Assembly (NCBI GenBank): GCA_003280345.1 | Contig: QCFB01000002.1 | Coordinates: 1 to 64,000, forward strand | Source: Prochlorococcus sp. AG-363-A16 | GTDB taxonomy: Bacteria > Cyanobacteriota > Cyanobacteriia > PCC-6307 > Cyanobiaceae | DNA: 64,000 bases | Reading direction: 5' to 3' | In this document: one piece after another, positions 38,674-47,330 of the stretch | How the letters are laid out: each line of letters begins with the position of its first letter | Numbering within the stretch: position 1 is the stretch's first letter | Notes under the pieces: model-generated | Told to the model about the DNA's origin: nothing | The model's database searches: none | Seen by the model: only the letters and a program-made list of their open reading frames with translations | Made by a program: the position numbers and the translations under genes

Positions 38674-39261
38674 CTAATTAACTAATTTAGGATCAATTTC
38701 TGAAAGATATCTCGACTCACATGTCTTGATGATTTCTACCGCTTTATTGGTACCAAAAAAGCCATTAACCTTACACGTACCAGGCTTTTTAAGATCCTTA
38801 TAATGCTCCCAATAATACTGAGTTTCTTTTATCCAATGTTCGCCTAAATCTTCGAAGCTTTTTATATGGTCTAGGCGTTTATCGTCTGCCAAAACTGCTA
38901 TGACCTTATCGTCAACCTCCCCTCCATCATCAAAAGTCATTATTCCAATAATTCTTGCCTCAACAATTGAACCAGGAACTAAAGGCTCAGTCACATCAAC
39001 AATCTCTATATCCAAAGGGTCACCATCTTCATCCCAAGTGCGAGGAATGCATCCATAGGCAAATGGATAAGCCAGTGATGAATAACCAACCCGATCAAGC
39101 TTGAGATGACCAGTCTCAGTAATCAGTTCATACTTATTTATGGTATTTGAATTGAGTTCGACGATAGTATTCAGTCTCAACTCTGCTTCATCAGCAAAAG
39201 CAGGAAGCACATGCAACAAATTTGGCATGATTCTGCTTGGCGCTCGATCGAGATTTGCCAT
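38674..39261 (-). CDS. ppa: Second family I inorganic pyrophosphatase, active site intact
   Basis: This 195-residue paralog keeps the full catalytic motif Asp79-Gly-Asp81-Pro-Leu-Asp84, N-K-Y-E, Y-P-F-A-Y-G-C-I-P, D-D-K-V-I-A-V and H-Y-K-D-L. It is only distantly similar to the first homolog at 22730-23254. It reads closer to bacterial/eukaryotic-like forms, which suggests separate ancestry. It is therefore the better candidate for the working pyrophosphatase that pulls biosynthesis forward. The region around it is otherwise ordinary. A 10-bp palindrome (CTCGATCGAG) lies in its first codons. Confidence 0.9.
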   Translation of the reverse strand: MANLDRAPSRIMPNLLHVLPAFADEAELRLNTIVELNSNTINKYELITETGHLKLDRVGYSSLAYPFAYGCIPRTWDEDGDPLDIEIVDVTEPLVPGSIVEARIIGIMTFDDGGEVDDKVIAVLADDKRLDHIKSFEDLGEHWIKETQYYWEHYKDLKKPGTCKVNGFFGTNKAVEIIKTCESRYLSEIDPKLVN

Positions 39262-39287
39262 ATTTAGAGAAATTCCAACAGATTATC

Positions 39288-40850
39288 TTAGGAGAAGCTA
39301 AGCAATTGAACTAATTTCTCTTCCAAGTAATTCAAAAATGCAGAACTTGCCAATGGATTACCAGTGACCTTCTCCACTAACACCTCCGCATTAATCTGAC
39401 GACCATATGTATGGACTTTCTTTCTCAGCCAAGAAAGCAGAATTGACTCTTGACCAGTTCGAATGCAATGGGAAATAGAATCATCATCTAAAGCAGAGTC
39501 ATTAAGATCAATTCTCATTGCTTCAGCAAGCTGAGCACTAATTAGATGCCCCAAGAGATAAGAAGGAAAATATCCAAACTGACCTTCACTCCAATGCACG
39601 TCCTGTAAACATCCTTCACGATCATTCTTGGGTCTAACTCCAAGTAAATCTGCATACCTGTTGTTCCATTCTGTAGGCAATTCCTCAACTTCCATACCTC
39701 TCTCGAGTAAATCAATTTCCAAATCTGTACGGATGAGGATATGCAATCCGTAACTAAGTTCATCAGCTTCCACCCGATTCAATCCTGGAGTCATTGGATT
39801 CATTGCTCGCCAAAGGTCTAAAGCACACTCCAATGGAGCTCCTTGATCTGCAAAATGAGGCCAAAAACGCTCTGAGAAGGCTCTACTTCTTGCAACTCTG
39901 TTTTCCCAAAACAGAGATTGACTTTCATGCACCGCCATAGAAGTCGCCTGCCCAAGAGGCCATGCAAACCACTGATGACTCAGAGATGGTAATCCCTGCT
40001 CATACAGAGAATGTCCCCACTCATGAGCTGTCGCAAGGAAACATGAAAGAGGCTGACCAGGAACTACTCGCGAAGTAAGTCGAAAATCTTTAGGCCCAAG
40101 AGTTATTGAAAAAGGATGAGGAGATTTTGACAAAGAAGTGATGTTTTTATCTCGACCCCATTCATCCAACAAACGTTGACAAAGAACCTGTTGAGACTCT
40201 TCACTAAGTTCCCATTTGCAAGCTCTAGAACTATTAGTGCTAGCTGCCACCTTTTCGAGAAGTTCAGGTAAACGTCTCCTCAATGGGGCAAACAAATCCT
40301 GCAAACGAGCAATCGTTAAATCTGGCTCAAAAGGTTGTGCAAGAGTCTCCCAACAACTACGTGGTTCAGCCAACTGTCTGGCTTGTTCTGTCCTAAGAGC
40401 AATGAGATTTTTCAAAGCAGGAGCAAAGAAGAGAAAATCTGCATTTGCTCTTGCCTCCTGCCAACGGTTGTACCCCTCAGCTTTTGCGGTCGCAATCTCA
40501 CCAACCAAATTCGGATCAAGATTCTTTTGACGATTCAAATCCTGCTCAAGAAGCTCAATATTTCTAAATCGATCTGTGAGCTGTTCCCCATCAAATTCTC
40601 CTGCCTTAGAACTATCTTTAAGCTCAATCTTTGCTTCAAATAGAAGTTCCTCAAAATGCTTACTACTTTGCCTTGCATGCAAATGCCTTGCCAAGAGACT
40701 TAATTGCTCTCCACGCCAGCATGCCCCTGATAGGGGCATGCTGGTGTTCTGATCCCAGTAAAGAGTGCTCTGAATTGATCCCAAAAGCTGGGTCTCACGC
40801 AGATACTCCCCCAGTCGCTGCCAGGCTGTCGCAGGCAAAGCTGGATCCAT
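39288..40850 (-). CDS. M32-family metallocarboxypeptidase (Taq type)
   Basis: This 520-residue zinc carboxypeptidase removes C-terminal residues from peptides. The H-E-x-G-H motif is A-H-E-W-G-H, followed by S-L-Y-E-Q-G and the distal E-S-Q-S metal ligand region. The N-terminal W-D-Q-N-T-S-M-P signature is typical of M32 enzymes. ATG 40850 (M-D-P-A-L-P) is preferred; a frame extending to 40922 starts TTG and adds 24 unlikely residues. A perfect 29-bp inverted repeat lies within the conserved N-terminal motif codons. Confidence 0.92.
   Translation of the reverse strand: MDPALPATAWQRLGEYLRETQLLGSIQSTLYWDQNTSMPLSGACWRGEQLSLLARHLHARQSSKHFEELLFEAKIELKDSSKAGEFDGEQLTDRFRNIELLEQDLNRQKNLDPNLVGEIATAKAEGYNRWQEARANADFLFFAPALKNLIALRTEQARQLAEPRSCWETLAQPFEPDLTIARLQDLFAPLRRRLPELLEKVAASTNSSRACKWELSEESQQVLCQRLLDEWGRDKNITSLSKSPHPFSITLGPKDFRLTSRVVPGQPLSCFLATAHEWGHSLYEQGLPSLSHQWFAWPLGQATSMAVHESQSLFWENRVARSRAFSERFWPHFADQGAPLECALDLWRAMNPMTPGLNRVEADELSYGLHILIRTDLEIDLLERGMEVEELPTEWNNRYADLLGVRPKNDREGCLQDVHWSEGQFGYFPSYLLGHLISAQLAEAMRIDLNDSALDDDSISHCIRTGQESILLSWLRKKVHTYGRQINAEVLVEKVTGNPLASSAFLNYLEEKLVQLLSFS
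40716..40744. repeat. Perfect 13-bp-arm inverted repeat inside the M32 carboxypeptidase gene
   Basis: CCAGCATGCCCCT and AGGGGCATGCTGG are exact reverse complements, separated only by GAT. The 29-bp element spans codons for part of the conserved N-terminal motif (S-M-P-L-S-G-A-C-W). On the message it would form a very stable stem about 110 nt from the start codon. A second element of the same size and design, with unrelated sequence, lies at 43681-43709. Confidence 0.9.
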
Positions 40851-41079
40851 ACAACTATATAAACAATAAACAGAAGTAAGCCTTACGCCCAACCAATATT
40901 TAAGAGATATCCTCCTTTGCAAATAGAAGCAGGAAGCTTTAACAAGTGAAAGCTCACAAATTACTCATGTATTAATTGACATACTACTTATTTAGAAGCT
41001 TCACTGTTGCTGAGAAAATGGCGTGAACACAATGGATTGAATAAAGAACAAAAACAAAAATAGTGTTTAAACCCTAAAA

Positions 41080-41838
41080 ATGCTTATTCAACTATCTCTC
41101 GGAATAATTGCCATTATTTCTAATGCTCTCTCTGCATTTGCTGGTGGTGGGGCTGGACTAGTTCAATTGCCAGCACTAATTCTTCTTGGCCTACCCTTCT
41201 CAGCTGCTTTAGCTACACACAAATTAGCAAGCGTTGCACTAGGGATAGGAGCGAGTCTTCGCCACGCACAAGAACGAACTCTTAAACCTGCATTGACAGC
41301 ATTAATACTTTGCTGCGGACTCCCAGGTGTATGGATAGGAGCACGAATAGTACTTAAAATCCCTGATCAAAGCGCCACAATTGCACTTGGGTTACTAACT
41401 TTCTGGCTTGGAATCTTTTCCATGAACCATCCTCATCTAGGAGCCCACGATAAAAGTGACGAGAAAGCCAATAGTCGTTGGAAGGTAGGTGGGCTCATGA
41501 TATTTGTCATTGGTCTATTAAATGGCTCACTTACCTCGGGGACAGGACTATTCATGACTATATGGCTAGCAAGTTGGTTTAAGCTTTCCTATAGACGCGC
41601 TATCGGGTACACGCTTATTTTAGTTGGTCTTTTCTGGAACGGGACAGGAGCCTTGGTACTCGGGCTACAGGGTGAGATCAAATGGAGTTGGCTGCCTGTA
41701 CTCATAGGTGGTTCAATCATCGGAGGCTACCTTGGCTCTCATTTATCTCTCGCACAAAACAATCAATTAGTAAAGCAATCTTTTGAGTTGATCTCAATGT
41801 TGATGGGAGCATCTCTAATAATTAGAGGACTTATTTAG
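41080..41838 (+). CDS. TauE/SafE-family membrane transporter
   Basis: This 252-residue protein of about eight membrane helices belongs to the TauE/SafE (formerly DUF81) family of putative anion exporters, including sulfite/sulfoacetate carriers. The N-terminal half has the family glycine run (F-A-G-G-G-A-G-L-V-Q-L-P) and the internal repeat T-H-K-L-A-S. The second half repeats the pattern (N-G-S-L-T-S-G-T-G-L). The substrate is unknown. It stands alone on the plus strand between the carboxypeptidase and YjbQ genes. Confidence 0.85.
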   Translation: MLIQLSLGIIAIISNALSAFAGGGAGLVQLPALILLGLPFSAALATHKLASVALGIGASLRHAQERTLKPALTALILCCGLPGVWIGARIVLKIPDQSATIALGLLTFWLGIFSMNHPHLGAHDKSDEKANSRWKVGGLMIFVIGLLNGSLTSGTGLFMTIWLASWFKLSYRRAIGYTLILVGLFWNGTGALVLGLQGEIKWSWLPVLIGGSIIGGYLGSHLSLAQNNQLVKQSFELISMLMGASLIIRGLI

Positions 41839-42047
41839 ATAATTTCTAAAAAACATAGCAAACAATTGGCTTTATAGGCCTAATGATTGTGATTATTAGA
41901 TTAACAAGAAGTTAGAATCTTTTCTGGAAGCACAAAAGATCAAAACCAAACTGTTTTCATCTCTAAACAATCCAAGCATCCAATTACTTGCATAAATGAA
42001 GGAATTCAAACATAACTAAAGAGAATTACTCTCACTGTATTGAACTA

Positions 42048-42500
42048 ATGGAACAATTCCTTTCTGAGCTGACTTTTCTCACTTCTGGAGAGGGTTTTAC
42101 CGACATAACTCCATATATCAACAATTGGATTCTTGAAAATAAAATAATCAAAGGAATTTTAGTTTTGTATACAAAGCACACCAGTTGCAGCCTAACCATC
42201 AACGAAAATGCTGATCCAAGAGTTCTCGAAGACCTTTCCTCTTATTTAAAAGCACTAGTCCCAGAAGAAGGATTTCGCCCTATAAGTGGACAAGGCAATC
42301 AAATTACATACCTTCATAAAGACGAAGGAGTTGACGACATGCCTGCTCATATAAGAACGGCGCTAACGTCAAACACCTTAAGCCTGAGCATAAATTCAAG
42401 CAAACTTGTCTTAGGCACTTGGCAAGCTATTTACCTATGGGAGCACCGATACAACAAACATTCCAGGACTGTGAGTTGTCACGCCATCGGTGAAAAATAA
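42048..42500 (+). CDS. YjbQ-family protein (UPF0047)
   Basis: This 150-residue member of the YjbQ/UPF0047 family has the diagnostic T-K-H-T-S-C-S-L-T-I-N-E-N-A, H-I-R-T-A-L and C-terminal W-E-H-R segments. E. coli YjbQ shows weak thiamine-phosphate synthase activity, so a side role in thiamine metabolism is proposed, but the true function is unsettled. The protein is soluble. It is followed by the pterin dehydratase gene after about 150 bp. Confidence 0.87.
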   Translation: MEQFLSELTFLTSGEGFTDITPYINNWILENKIIKGILVLYTKHTSCSLTINENADPRVLEDLSSYLKALVPEEGFRPISGQGNQITYLHKDEGVDDMPAHIRTALTSNTLSLSINSSKLVLGTWQAIYLWEHRYNKHSRTVSCHAIGEK

Positions 42501-42654
42501 ATGATCTCAGACCAACTGAAAAGCTTCTGATTCCTTAAGTGATTCAGGTATTTAGCACTTGAAGAAAGATATCTATAAAGAACACAAGCTTAAGTAAAAA
42601 CACATTCATGCACTCTTCTAGCAAGAATGGTGTTTCTAACCATTCTCTAACTTA

Positions 42655-42939
42655 ATGAAAGCATCATTACTTGATCAGCAAGAGATCATCTCACTTCCAA
42701 AACAACTTCCAGGATGGGAAGTCAAAGCCTCAGTTTTAAGACGTGAATGGAAATTCTCAAATTTTGTTGAAGCTTTTGGCTTCATGACGAAAGTTGCCTT
42801 GTTGGCAGAAGCAATGAATCATCACCCTGAATGGCATAACGTCTATGCAAACTTGACCATTGAATTTACAACGCATGATCTCGGCGGATTAAGCAATCTT
42901 GACGTCCAAATGGCAAAAGAAATAGATACACTTATGTAA
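42655..42939 (+). CDS. Pterin-4a-carbinolamine dehydratase (PCD/DCoH)
   Basis: This 94-residue protein has the full active motif, [10 protein letters not shown], followed by [11 protein letters not shown]. That marks a real dehydratase and separates it from the PCD-like Rubisco assembly factor of alpha-carboxysomes, which lacks these residues. It would recycle 4a-hydroxytetrahydropterin, though no aromatic hydroxylase gene is visible nearby. The GTPase gene starts about 80 bp downstream, so the two are probably co-transcribed. Confidence 0.92.
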   Translation: MKASLLDQQEIISLPKQLPGWEVKASVLRREWKFSNFVEAFGFMTKVALLAEAMNHHPEWHNVYANLTIEFTTHDLGGLSNLDVQMAKEIDTLM

Positions 42940-43021
42940 AAAGCAATTGGCCAAAGCTTTTAATTACTTTGAAGCCAATACAACAAGCCTTTTCAAGAGG
43001 CTAAAACCATTAATAAAAAAA

Positions 43022-44137
43022 ATGAGCACACCCTCCAGCACTTCATCGAACAAAGTACCAATCATAAAAACAGAATCTGACAACTCACTTGGTGTTCCAG
43101 TGACAATACTTACAGGCTTTCTTGGAGCGGGGAAGACAACTCTTCTAAACCATATTCTGACTAATCAAAAAGCCCTTAAGACAGCTGTTCTAGTAAATGA
43201 ATTTGGAGAAATAGGAATTGACAACGATCTAATTATTAGCACTGAAGAAGACATGATAGAGCTTAACAATGGATGTATCTGTTGCTCAATTAATGGTGAA
43301 TTACTGCAGGCAGTCGAACGAATTCTAAAGAAAAATAATTCCATTGAGTTCCTCATAGTAGAAACCACTGGATTAGCAGATCCTCTTCCTGTTGCAATGA
43401 CTTTCCTCGGGAGCGAACTAAGAGACTTAACACGTCTAGATTCAATCATCACTGTTATTGATGCGGAAAACTTCAATGATGATCTCCTAGAGAGCAAAGT
43501 GGGTCGTTCCCAAATTATTTATGGGGATATAATGCTTATCAATAAATGTGACTTAGTTACGAAAGAGAAGCTATCAAGCATCGAATCATATTTACGTGAA
43601 ATAAAAAAAGATGCAAGGATTTTACATTGCGTTAAAGGTGAAACATCATTACCTTTGATAATGAGTGTTGGACTCTTTGAAACTGATCTTATTAATAATA
43701 AGATCAGTTCAGAAGAGCAGCACGATCATAGTGACTGCGATCATGAACATGGTCATTGCAATAACCCTCACAATCTTGAAGAGCATAAACATCTAAATTC
43801 AAATCATTCACACAAAACCGATCATTCAGAAATCGAGGGTTTTACATCATTATCCTTTAAGAGTGATGGCCCATTCTCATTAAGAAAGTTCCAGAACTTT
43901 CTAGACAACCAATTACCTCAAGAAGTTTTTAGAGCAAAAGGAATTCTTTGGTTTAATGAGAGCAATCGAAGACATATTTTTCACCTTGCTGGTAAAAGGT
44001 TCTCAATTGATGACAGTGAATGGCAAGGCGAACGCAAGAATCAGCTTGTTTTGATCGGTCGCCAACTTGACCATGCAAAAATCAAGCATCAATTACAAGC
44101 TTGCGTTGCTAGTGAAGGAAGAGATGGGTTTGGGTAA
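43022..44137 (+). CDS. CobW/COG0523 metal-handling GTPase
   Basis: The 371-residue protein (ATG 43022) carries Walker A in T-G-F-L-G-A-G-K-T-T, the metal motif G-C-I-C-C-S with Cys85, Cys87 and Cys88, and N-K-C-D guanine recognition. A His/Asp-rich insertion (H-D-H-S-D-C-D-H-E-H-G-H and more) sits at about residues 238-275. The CobW C-terminal domain follows. Family members deliver Zn, Co or other metals to proteins; this His-rich loop suggests zinc. A TTG-started longer frame from 42947 is less likely. The codons just before the His-rich insertion contain a perfect inverted repeat. Confidence 0.92.
   Translation: MSTPSSTSSNKVPIIKTESDNSLGVPVTILTGFLGAGKTTLLNHILTNQKALKTAVLVNEFGEIGIDNDLIISTEEDMIELNNGCICCSINGELLQAVERILKKNNSIEFLIVETTGLADPLPVAMTFLGSELRDLTRLDSIITVIDAENFNDDLLESKVGRSQIIYGDIMLINKCDLVTKEKLSSIESYLREIKKDARILHCVKGETSLPLIMSVGLFETDLINNKISSEEQHDHSDCDHEHGHCNNPHNLEEHKHLNSNHSHKTDHSEIEGFTSLSFKSDGPFSLRKFQNFLDNQLPQEVFRAKGILWFNESNRRHIFHLAGKRFSIDDSEWQGERKNQLVLIGRQLDHAKIKHQLQACVASEGRDGFG
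43681..43709. repeat. Perfect 13-bp-arm inverted repeat inside the CobW-type GTPase gene
   Basis: AACTGATCTTATT and AATAAGATCAGTT are exact reverse complements around the 3-nt spacer AAT. The element lies in codons for a variable linker just before the His-rich loop. It has the same arm and spacer lengths as the element at 40716-40744, about 3 kb away, but no sequence in common. Confidence 0.9.
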
Positions 44138-44272
44138 AGAAGACTGGTCTCAAGTCATGCAAATGGCTTTTCATTACAAAGCCATCCAAAAAAAATATCT
44201 TTTTACGGTCCTCAAGCCTCTTGATTTGCAAAGTATTAATCTCAAACCACCAAATCAAAGCCAATTTGCGTA

Positions 44273-44440
44273 ATGTGGTCATCCACGCGGTTGATCATGC
44301 TTGAGTTTTCAGCCTTTGTTGCATTGATCAGTCTTGTCATGTTGGCATTTTTTATCCTGACTGATTCTGACGACAACAACAGAGGGGGTGGACTGATGGA
44401 ACCAGCTCTGATACCAATCCCAAAAAGAGAAAAAAGATAA
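44273..44440 (+). CDS. Small single-pass membrane protein candidate
   Basis: This 55-codon frame is too short for usual cut-offs. The product starts M-W-S-S-T-R and has one hydrophobic helix, about residues 9-29 (M-L-E-F-S-A-F-V-A-L-I-S-L-V-M-L-A-F-F-I-L). It ends in a polar D-S-D-D-N-N tail and a basic end. Its ATG overlaps the stop of an upstream 50-codon frame (44124-44273) as TAATG. A second ATG at 44297 is also possible. The helix design resembles small thylakoid subunits, but I do not recognise it. Confidence 0.45.
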   Translation: MWSSTRLIMLEFSAFVALISLVMLAFFILTDSDDNNRGGGLMEPALIPIPKREKR

Positions 44441-44724
44441 TGAACATTGCTTATATATCATTTCAAAGAAATTTAATATGTGAATCGGATTTAGAATAAT
44501 GACCTATCCTGAAAATATATTTTATAAATTATCATCCTTTCATCTCTTTTATATAAAATCAAAGTTAGCTGAAAAGTCTAACAAGTAATTTAACTCTTAA
44601 GCTCTCCAAGCTTCACAAAACAATTCTCTTAAAACCAAGGTGAACTAAATTAATGGATTGTCAATTTACACATGGCTAATAAAAAGAACGGACTCATCTT
44701 GCATATAAAATAACCACCATTCAA

Positions 44725-46317
44725 ATGATTCAACGAAGCACTCCCCAAGATCTTCAACAACCAACATTGAAAAATGCAAAATTGCATCAAGGGAGAGTTG
44801 CCCTAAATGCAATAGCTATTCTTCTTGCCTTAATGGTGTTATGGCCACTTCTTGGACTAATAGTAGAAGGAATAAATGGAATAAAGGAAGGTTCTGTCAG
44901 CCTAGGAATTGACGGAAGAAGACAAGTTCAAGGAACACTTTATTTACTTCTCCTAACAGCTCTTGCTGGAGGCAGCATTGGAACAATTAATGGTTGGTTA
45001 TTAGCTAATTGTAGATTTCCCGGAAGAAGGTTACTTAGGCTTGCCCAGCTGCTTCCTCTGGCCACTCCTTCATATTTACTTTCAGCGACACTAATTGACC
45101 TTGGAAGTATTAATTCAATAAGAATTCATGGAATGGGCTGGGGAGTATTAGTCATGGCAATGACAACTTATCCATATGTCTTCCTTCTTAGTACTGAGAG
45201 CTTTGCAAAAAGTGGTAGCCAACAACTCGAAGCATGTCGAAGCCTTGGTGTAGGGCCATGGAATAGTTTTCGAAGAATCGCACTACCAATGGCACTCCCT
45301 GCAATTGGAGCAGGAATTGCACTTTTGGGAATGGAAGTAGTTAACGAACTTGGGGCTGTAGAACTATTGAACATTCCAAGTATCTCAGCAGGAATTGTTG
45401 AAAACTGGGTAGAAAGAGGAAATCCAGCTGGAGCTATAGGCCTCGCAATGATCGCATTAACAATAGTTTTTACACTAATTATCTACGAGCGTAATTTGAG
45501 GAAACGAAGTCGCAGATGGTCAGAAGGAGTTGCTGGGGGAGAAGCTCCCGCTTGGAAGTTAAAAGGACTAAGAGCATTCCTTGCTCAGAGTATTACTTTA
45601 ATCCCTCCTTTATTCACACTTGGTACACCTCTTTTATGGGCAACTATGCATCTAGAACAACTCGGACAAGGGTTAGATCCTGAACTAGTATTACTTACAA
45701 TTCGTAGTATTGGACTTGGCTTAGCGGCCGCTATATTTACAATATTAGCTTCTCTTTTCCTTACAATTGCAAACAGATGGAATAAAACATCCTGGATGCG
45801 AAGCCTCACATTTCTAACTGGCATTGGTTATGCCATACCAGGAGTAGTCCTCGCATTAGCATTGCTAGCATTTGGAGGCCCACCTTGGAGTTTCACGCCT
45901 TTATTTTTACTATTATGGGGTTATAGTGACAGATTTCTTGCCGTTGCAAAAGGAGGCCTAGATGCCGCTTTCGAGCGACTTTCTCCAAACCTCGACGAAG
46001 CCGCAACAGGTCTTGGTAGTAAATGGCCAGAAGTGCTTAGAAGAATTCACCTTCCTCTACTCAGAGGGCCTTTAGCAGTTGGAGCACTCCTTGTCTTCGT
46101 TGACACCCTAAAAGAACTCCCTCTAACTTTTGTTTTGAGACCTTTTGATTTTGATACTCTCTCAGTAAGAATATTCCAATACGCAGGAGACGAGAGAATG
46201 GCCGAATCAATAATTCCTGCTTTAATAATTCTTACTGTTGGACTAATTGCATCAATAGCTCTTATACCAAGCCTAGACCATGAAAACCGAAGCAAAGCTA
46301 AAATCTTCAATAATTAA
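44725..46317 (+). CDS. Two-domain ABC transporter permease, iron(III)-type
   Basis: This 530-residue membrane protein contains two fused permease halves of about six helices each. Each half has an EAA-type cytoplasmic loop: E-A-C-R-S-L-G-V-G-P-W in the first and E-A-A-T-G-L-G in the second. This is the Fe3+ (FutB/FbpB/SfuB) uptake layout. The ATP-binding and periplasmic binding proteins are not in the window, so they are encoded elsewhere, as is common in picocyanobacteria. Iron specificity is a family inference. It is a likely monocistronic gene after a 284-bp AT-rich gap. Confidence 0.9.
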   Translation: MIQRSTPQDLQQPTLKNAKLHQGRVALNAIAILLALMVLWPLLGLIVEGINGIKEGSVSLGIDGRRQVQGTLYLLLLTALAGGSIGTINGWLLANCRFPGRRLLRLAQLLPLATPSYLLSATLIDLGSINSIRIHGMGWGVLVMAMTTYPYVFLLSTESFAKSGSQQLEACRSLGVGPWNSFRRIALPMALPAIGAGIALLGMEVVNELGAVELLNIPSISAGIVENWVERGNPAGAIGLAMIALTIVFTLIIYERNLRKRSRRWSEGVAGGEAPAWKLKGLRAFLAQSITLIPPLFTLGTPLLWATMHLEQLGQGLDPELVLLTIRSIGLGLAAAIFTILASLFLTIANRWNKTSWMRSLTFLTGIGYAIPGVVLALALLAFGGPPWSFTPLFLLLWGYSDRFLAVAKGGLDAAFERLSPNLDEAATGLGSKWPEVLRRIHLPLLRGPLAVGALLVFVDTLKELPLTFVLRPFDFDTLSVRIFQYAGDERMAESIIPALIILTVGLIASIALIPSLDHENRSKAKIFNN

Positions 46318-46370
46318 TTTTAATCGAAAAATATATATTAAATATATTTATTACTATCGGTGTACATCTT

Positions 46371-47330
46371 TTATTCAAATGGTCTGTATTTAGAGACACA
46401 AGTTGCAGCAAGCAAGTCGGCAGAAGTTGCTGCAACTCTATAACATAATAAGGATGCAATAAGTGGTGCTTCAGGAACACTCAAACCAACTCTAACTAAT
46501 AAGGTGGCTTCGAAAATTCCAAGGCCACCTGGTGCCGCAGGTACAACTAAACCTATGGTCCAAGCCAAGGAAAAAGCAGCAAGCCATTGAAAAAATTCAA
46601 GGCTAGAATTAATAGCAAAAGCATTCAAATAGCACCAAAACCCTAAAAACCGAATAAGCACAAAAGCCATCTCAATCAAAAGAGCTTGCGAAGGATAACC
46701 AGCTCTAATTACCTGAATAGATTCTTGATCAAATGAAAGAGAGGGGTCAATTCTTTTTAAATCTTTTGCCTTAAGACTTTCTATAAACCTAATAACTGGA
46801 ACTCTCAAATTCCTTAAAAATAGTAAAGCAGGTAATATACAAAAAATAGAAGTTCCTGATTGCCACCCACCCAAAGGGACCCAAAGCAATGCTGCCGCAA
46901 CCATTAATAATGGCTCTAGCAAAACAGAAGAAAGAGCCTGGCTCATTGTCATGTATGGCCTAAGAACCCTAAGCCTTTCAACAAAGTGCCAAATACCTCC
47001 AGGTATGTACTTAAGCAAATTTGAACTTATAAAGAGTGGAATCAGATGAAGTTCTTTTGGCCTATATCCCAACCAATTTAAAAGAGACTTCCAGGCTATA
47101 GCATTAACAAAAAGACTCAGGGTACTAACTAAAAATCCAAATAGAAGCCAAACCCAAGTAAAGCCATATATTTTTAGGTTTAGAATTGCATCTCCATTGC
47201 TAAATATAGTTTTTCCAATAAAGCTAAGACTAATAAGTGTGCTCCAAAATCGCACTCCTCCTGGAATAGATATTCTTTGAGAAAATAACTTTAAGATTCT
47301 TAAACTGTATTGGATACGGTTCATACTCAT
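46371..47330 (-). CDS. UPF0104 family membrane protein (lysylphosphatidylglycerol synthase-like TM region)
   Basis: The 319-residue product has about eight membrane helices and the family motifs Y-I-P-G-G-I-W-H-F-V-E-R and V-P-A-A-P-G-G-L-G-I-F-E-A. The UPF0104 core is that of flippases fused to MprF enzymes, but no synthase domain is present. The substrate is unknown. The ATG at 47330 overlaps the larC stop by 4 bp, so the two are translationally coupled, although the functional link is unclear. A TTG at 47336 gives a longer alternative. Confidence 0.85.
   Translation of the reverse strand: MSMNRIQYSLRILKLFSQRISIPGGVRFWSTLISLSFIGKTIFSNGDAILNLKIYGFTWVWLLFGFLVSTLSLFVNAIAWKSLLNWLGYRPKELHLIPLFISSNLLKYIPGGIWHFVERLRVLRPYMTMSQALSSVLLEPLLMVAAALLWVPLGGWQSGTSIFCILPALLFLRNLRVPVIRFIESLKAKDLKRIDPSLSFDQESIQVIRAGYPSQALLIEMAFVLIRFLGFWCYLNAFAINSSLEFFQWLAAFSLAWTIGLVVPAAPGGLGIFEATLLVRVGLSVPEAPLIASLLCYRVAATSADLLAATCVSKYRPFE

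Noticed and set aside
42655-42939. Alpha-carboxysome Rubisco assembly factor (PCD-like)
   Set aside because: The dehydratase motif is intact and no carboxysome genes are nearby, so a true PCD is more likely.
44441-44724. Fur box upstream of the iron-type permease
   Set aside because: Only partial TTATCAT-like matches in very AT-rich DNA; not above background.
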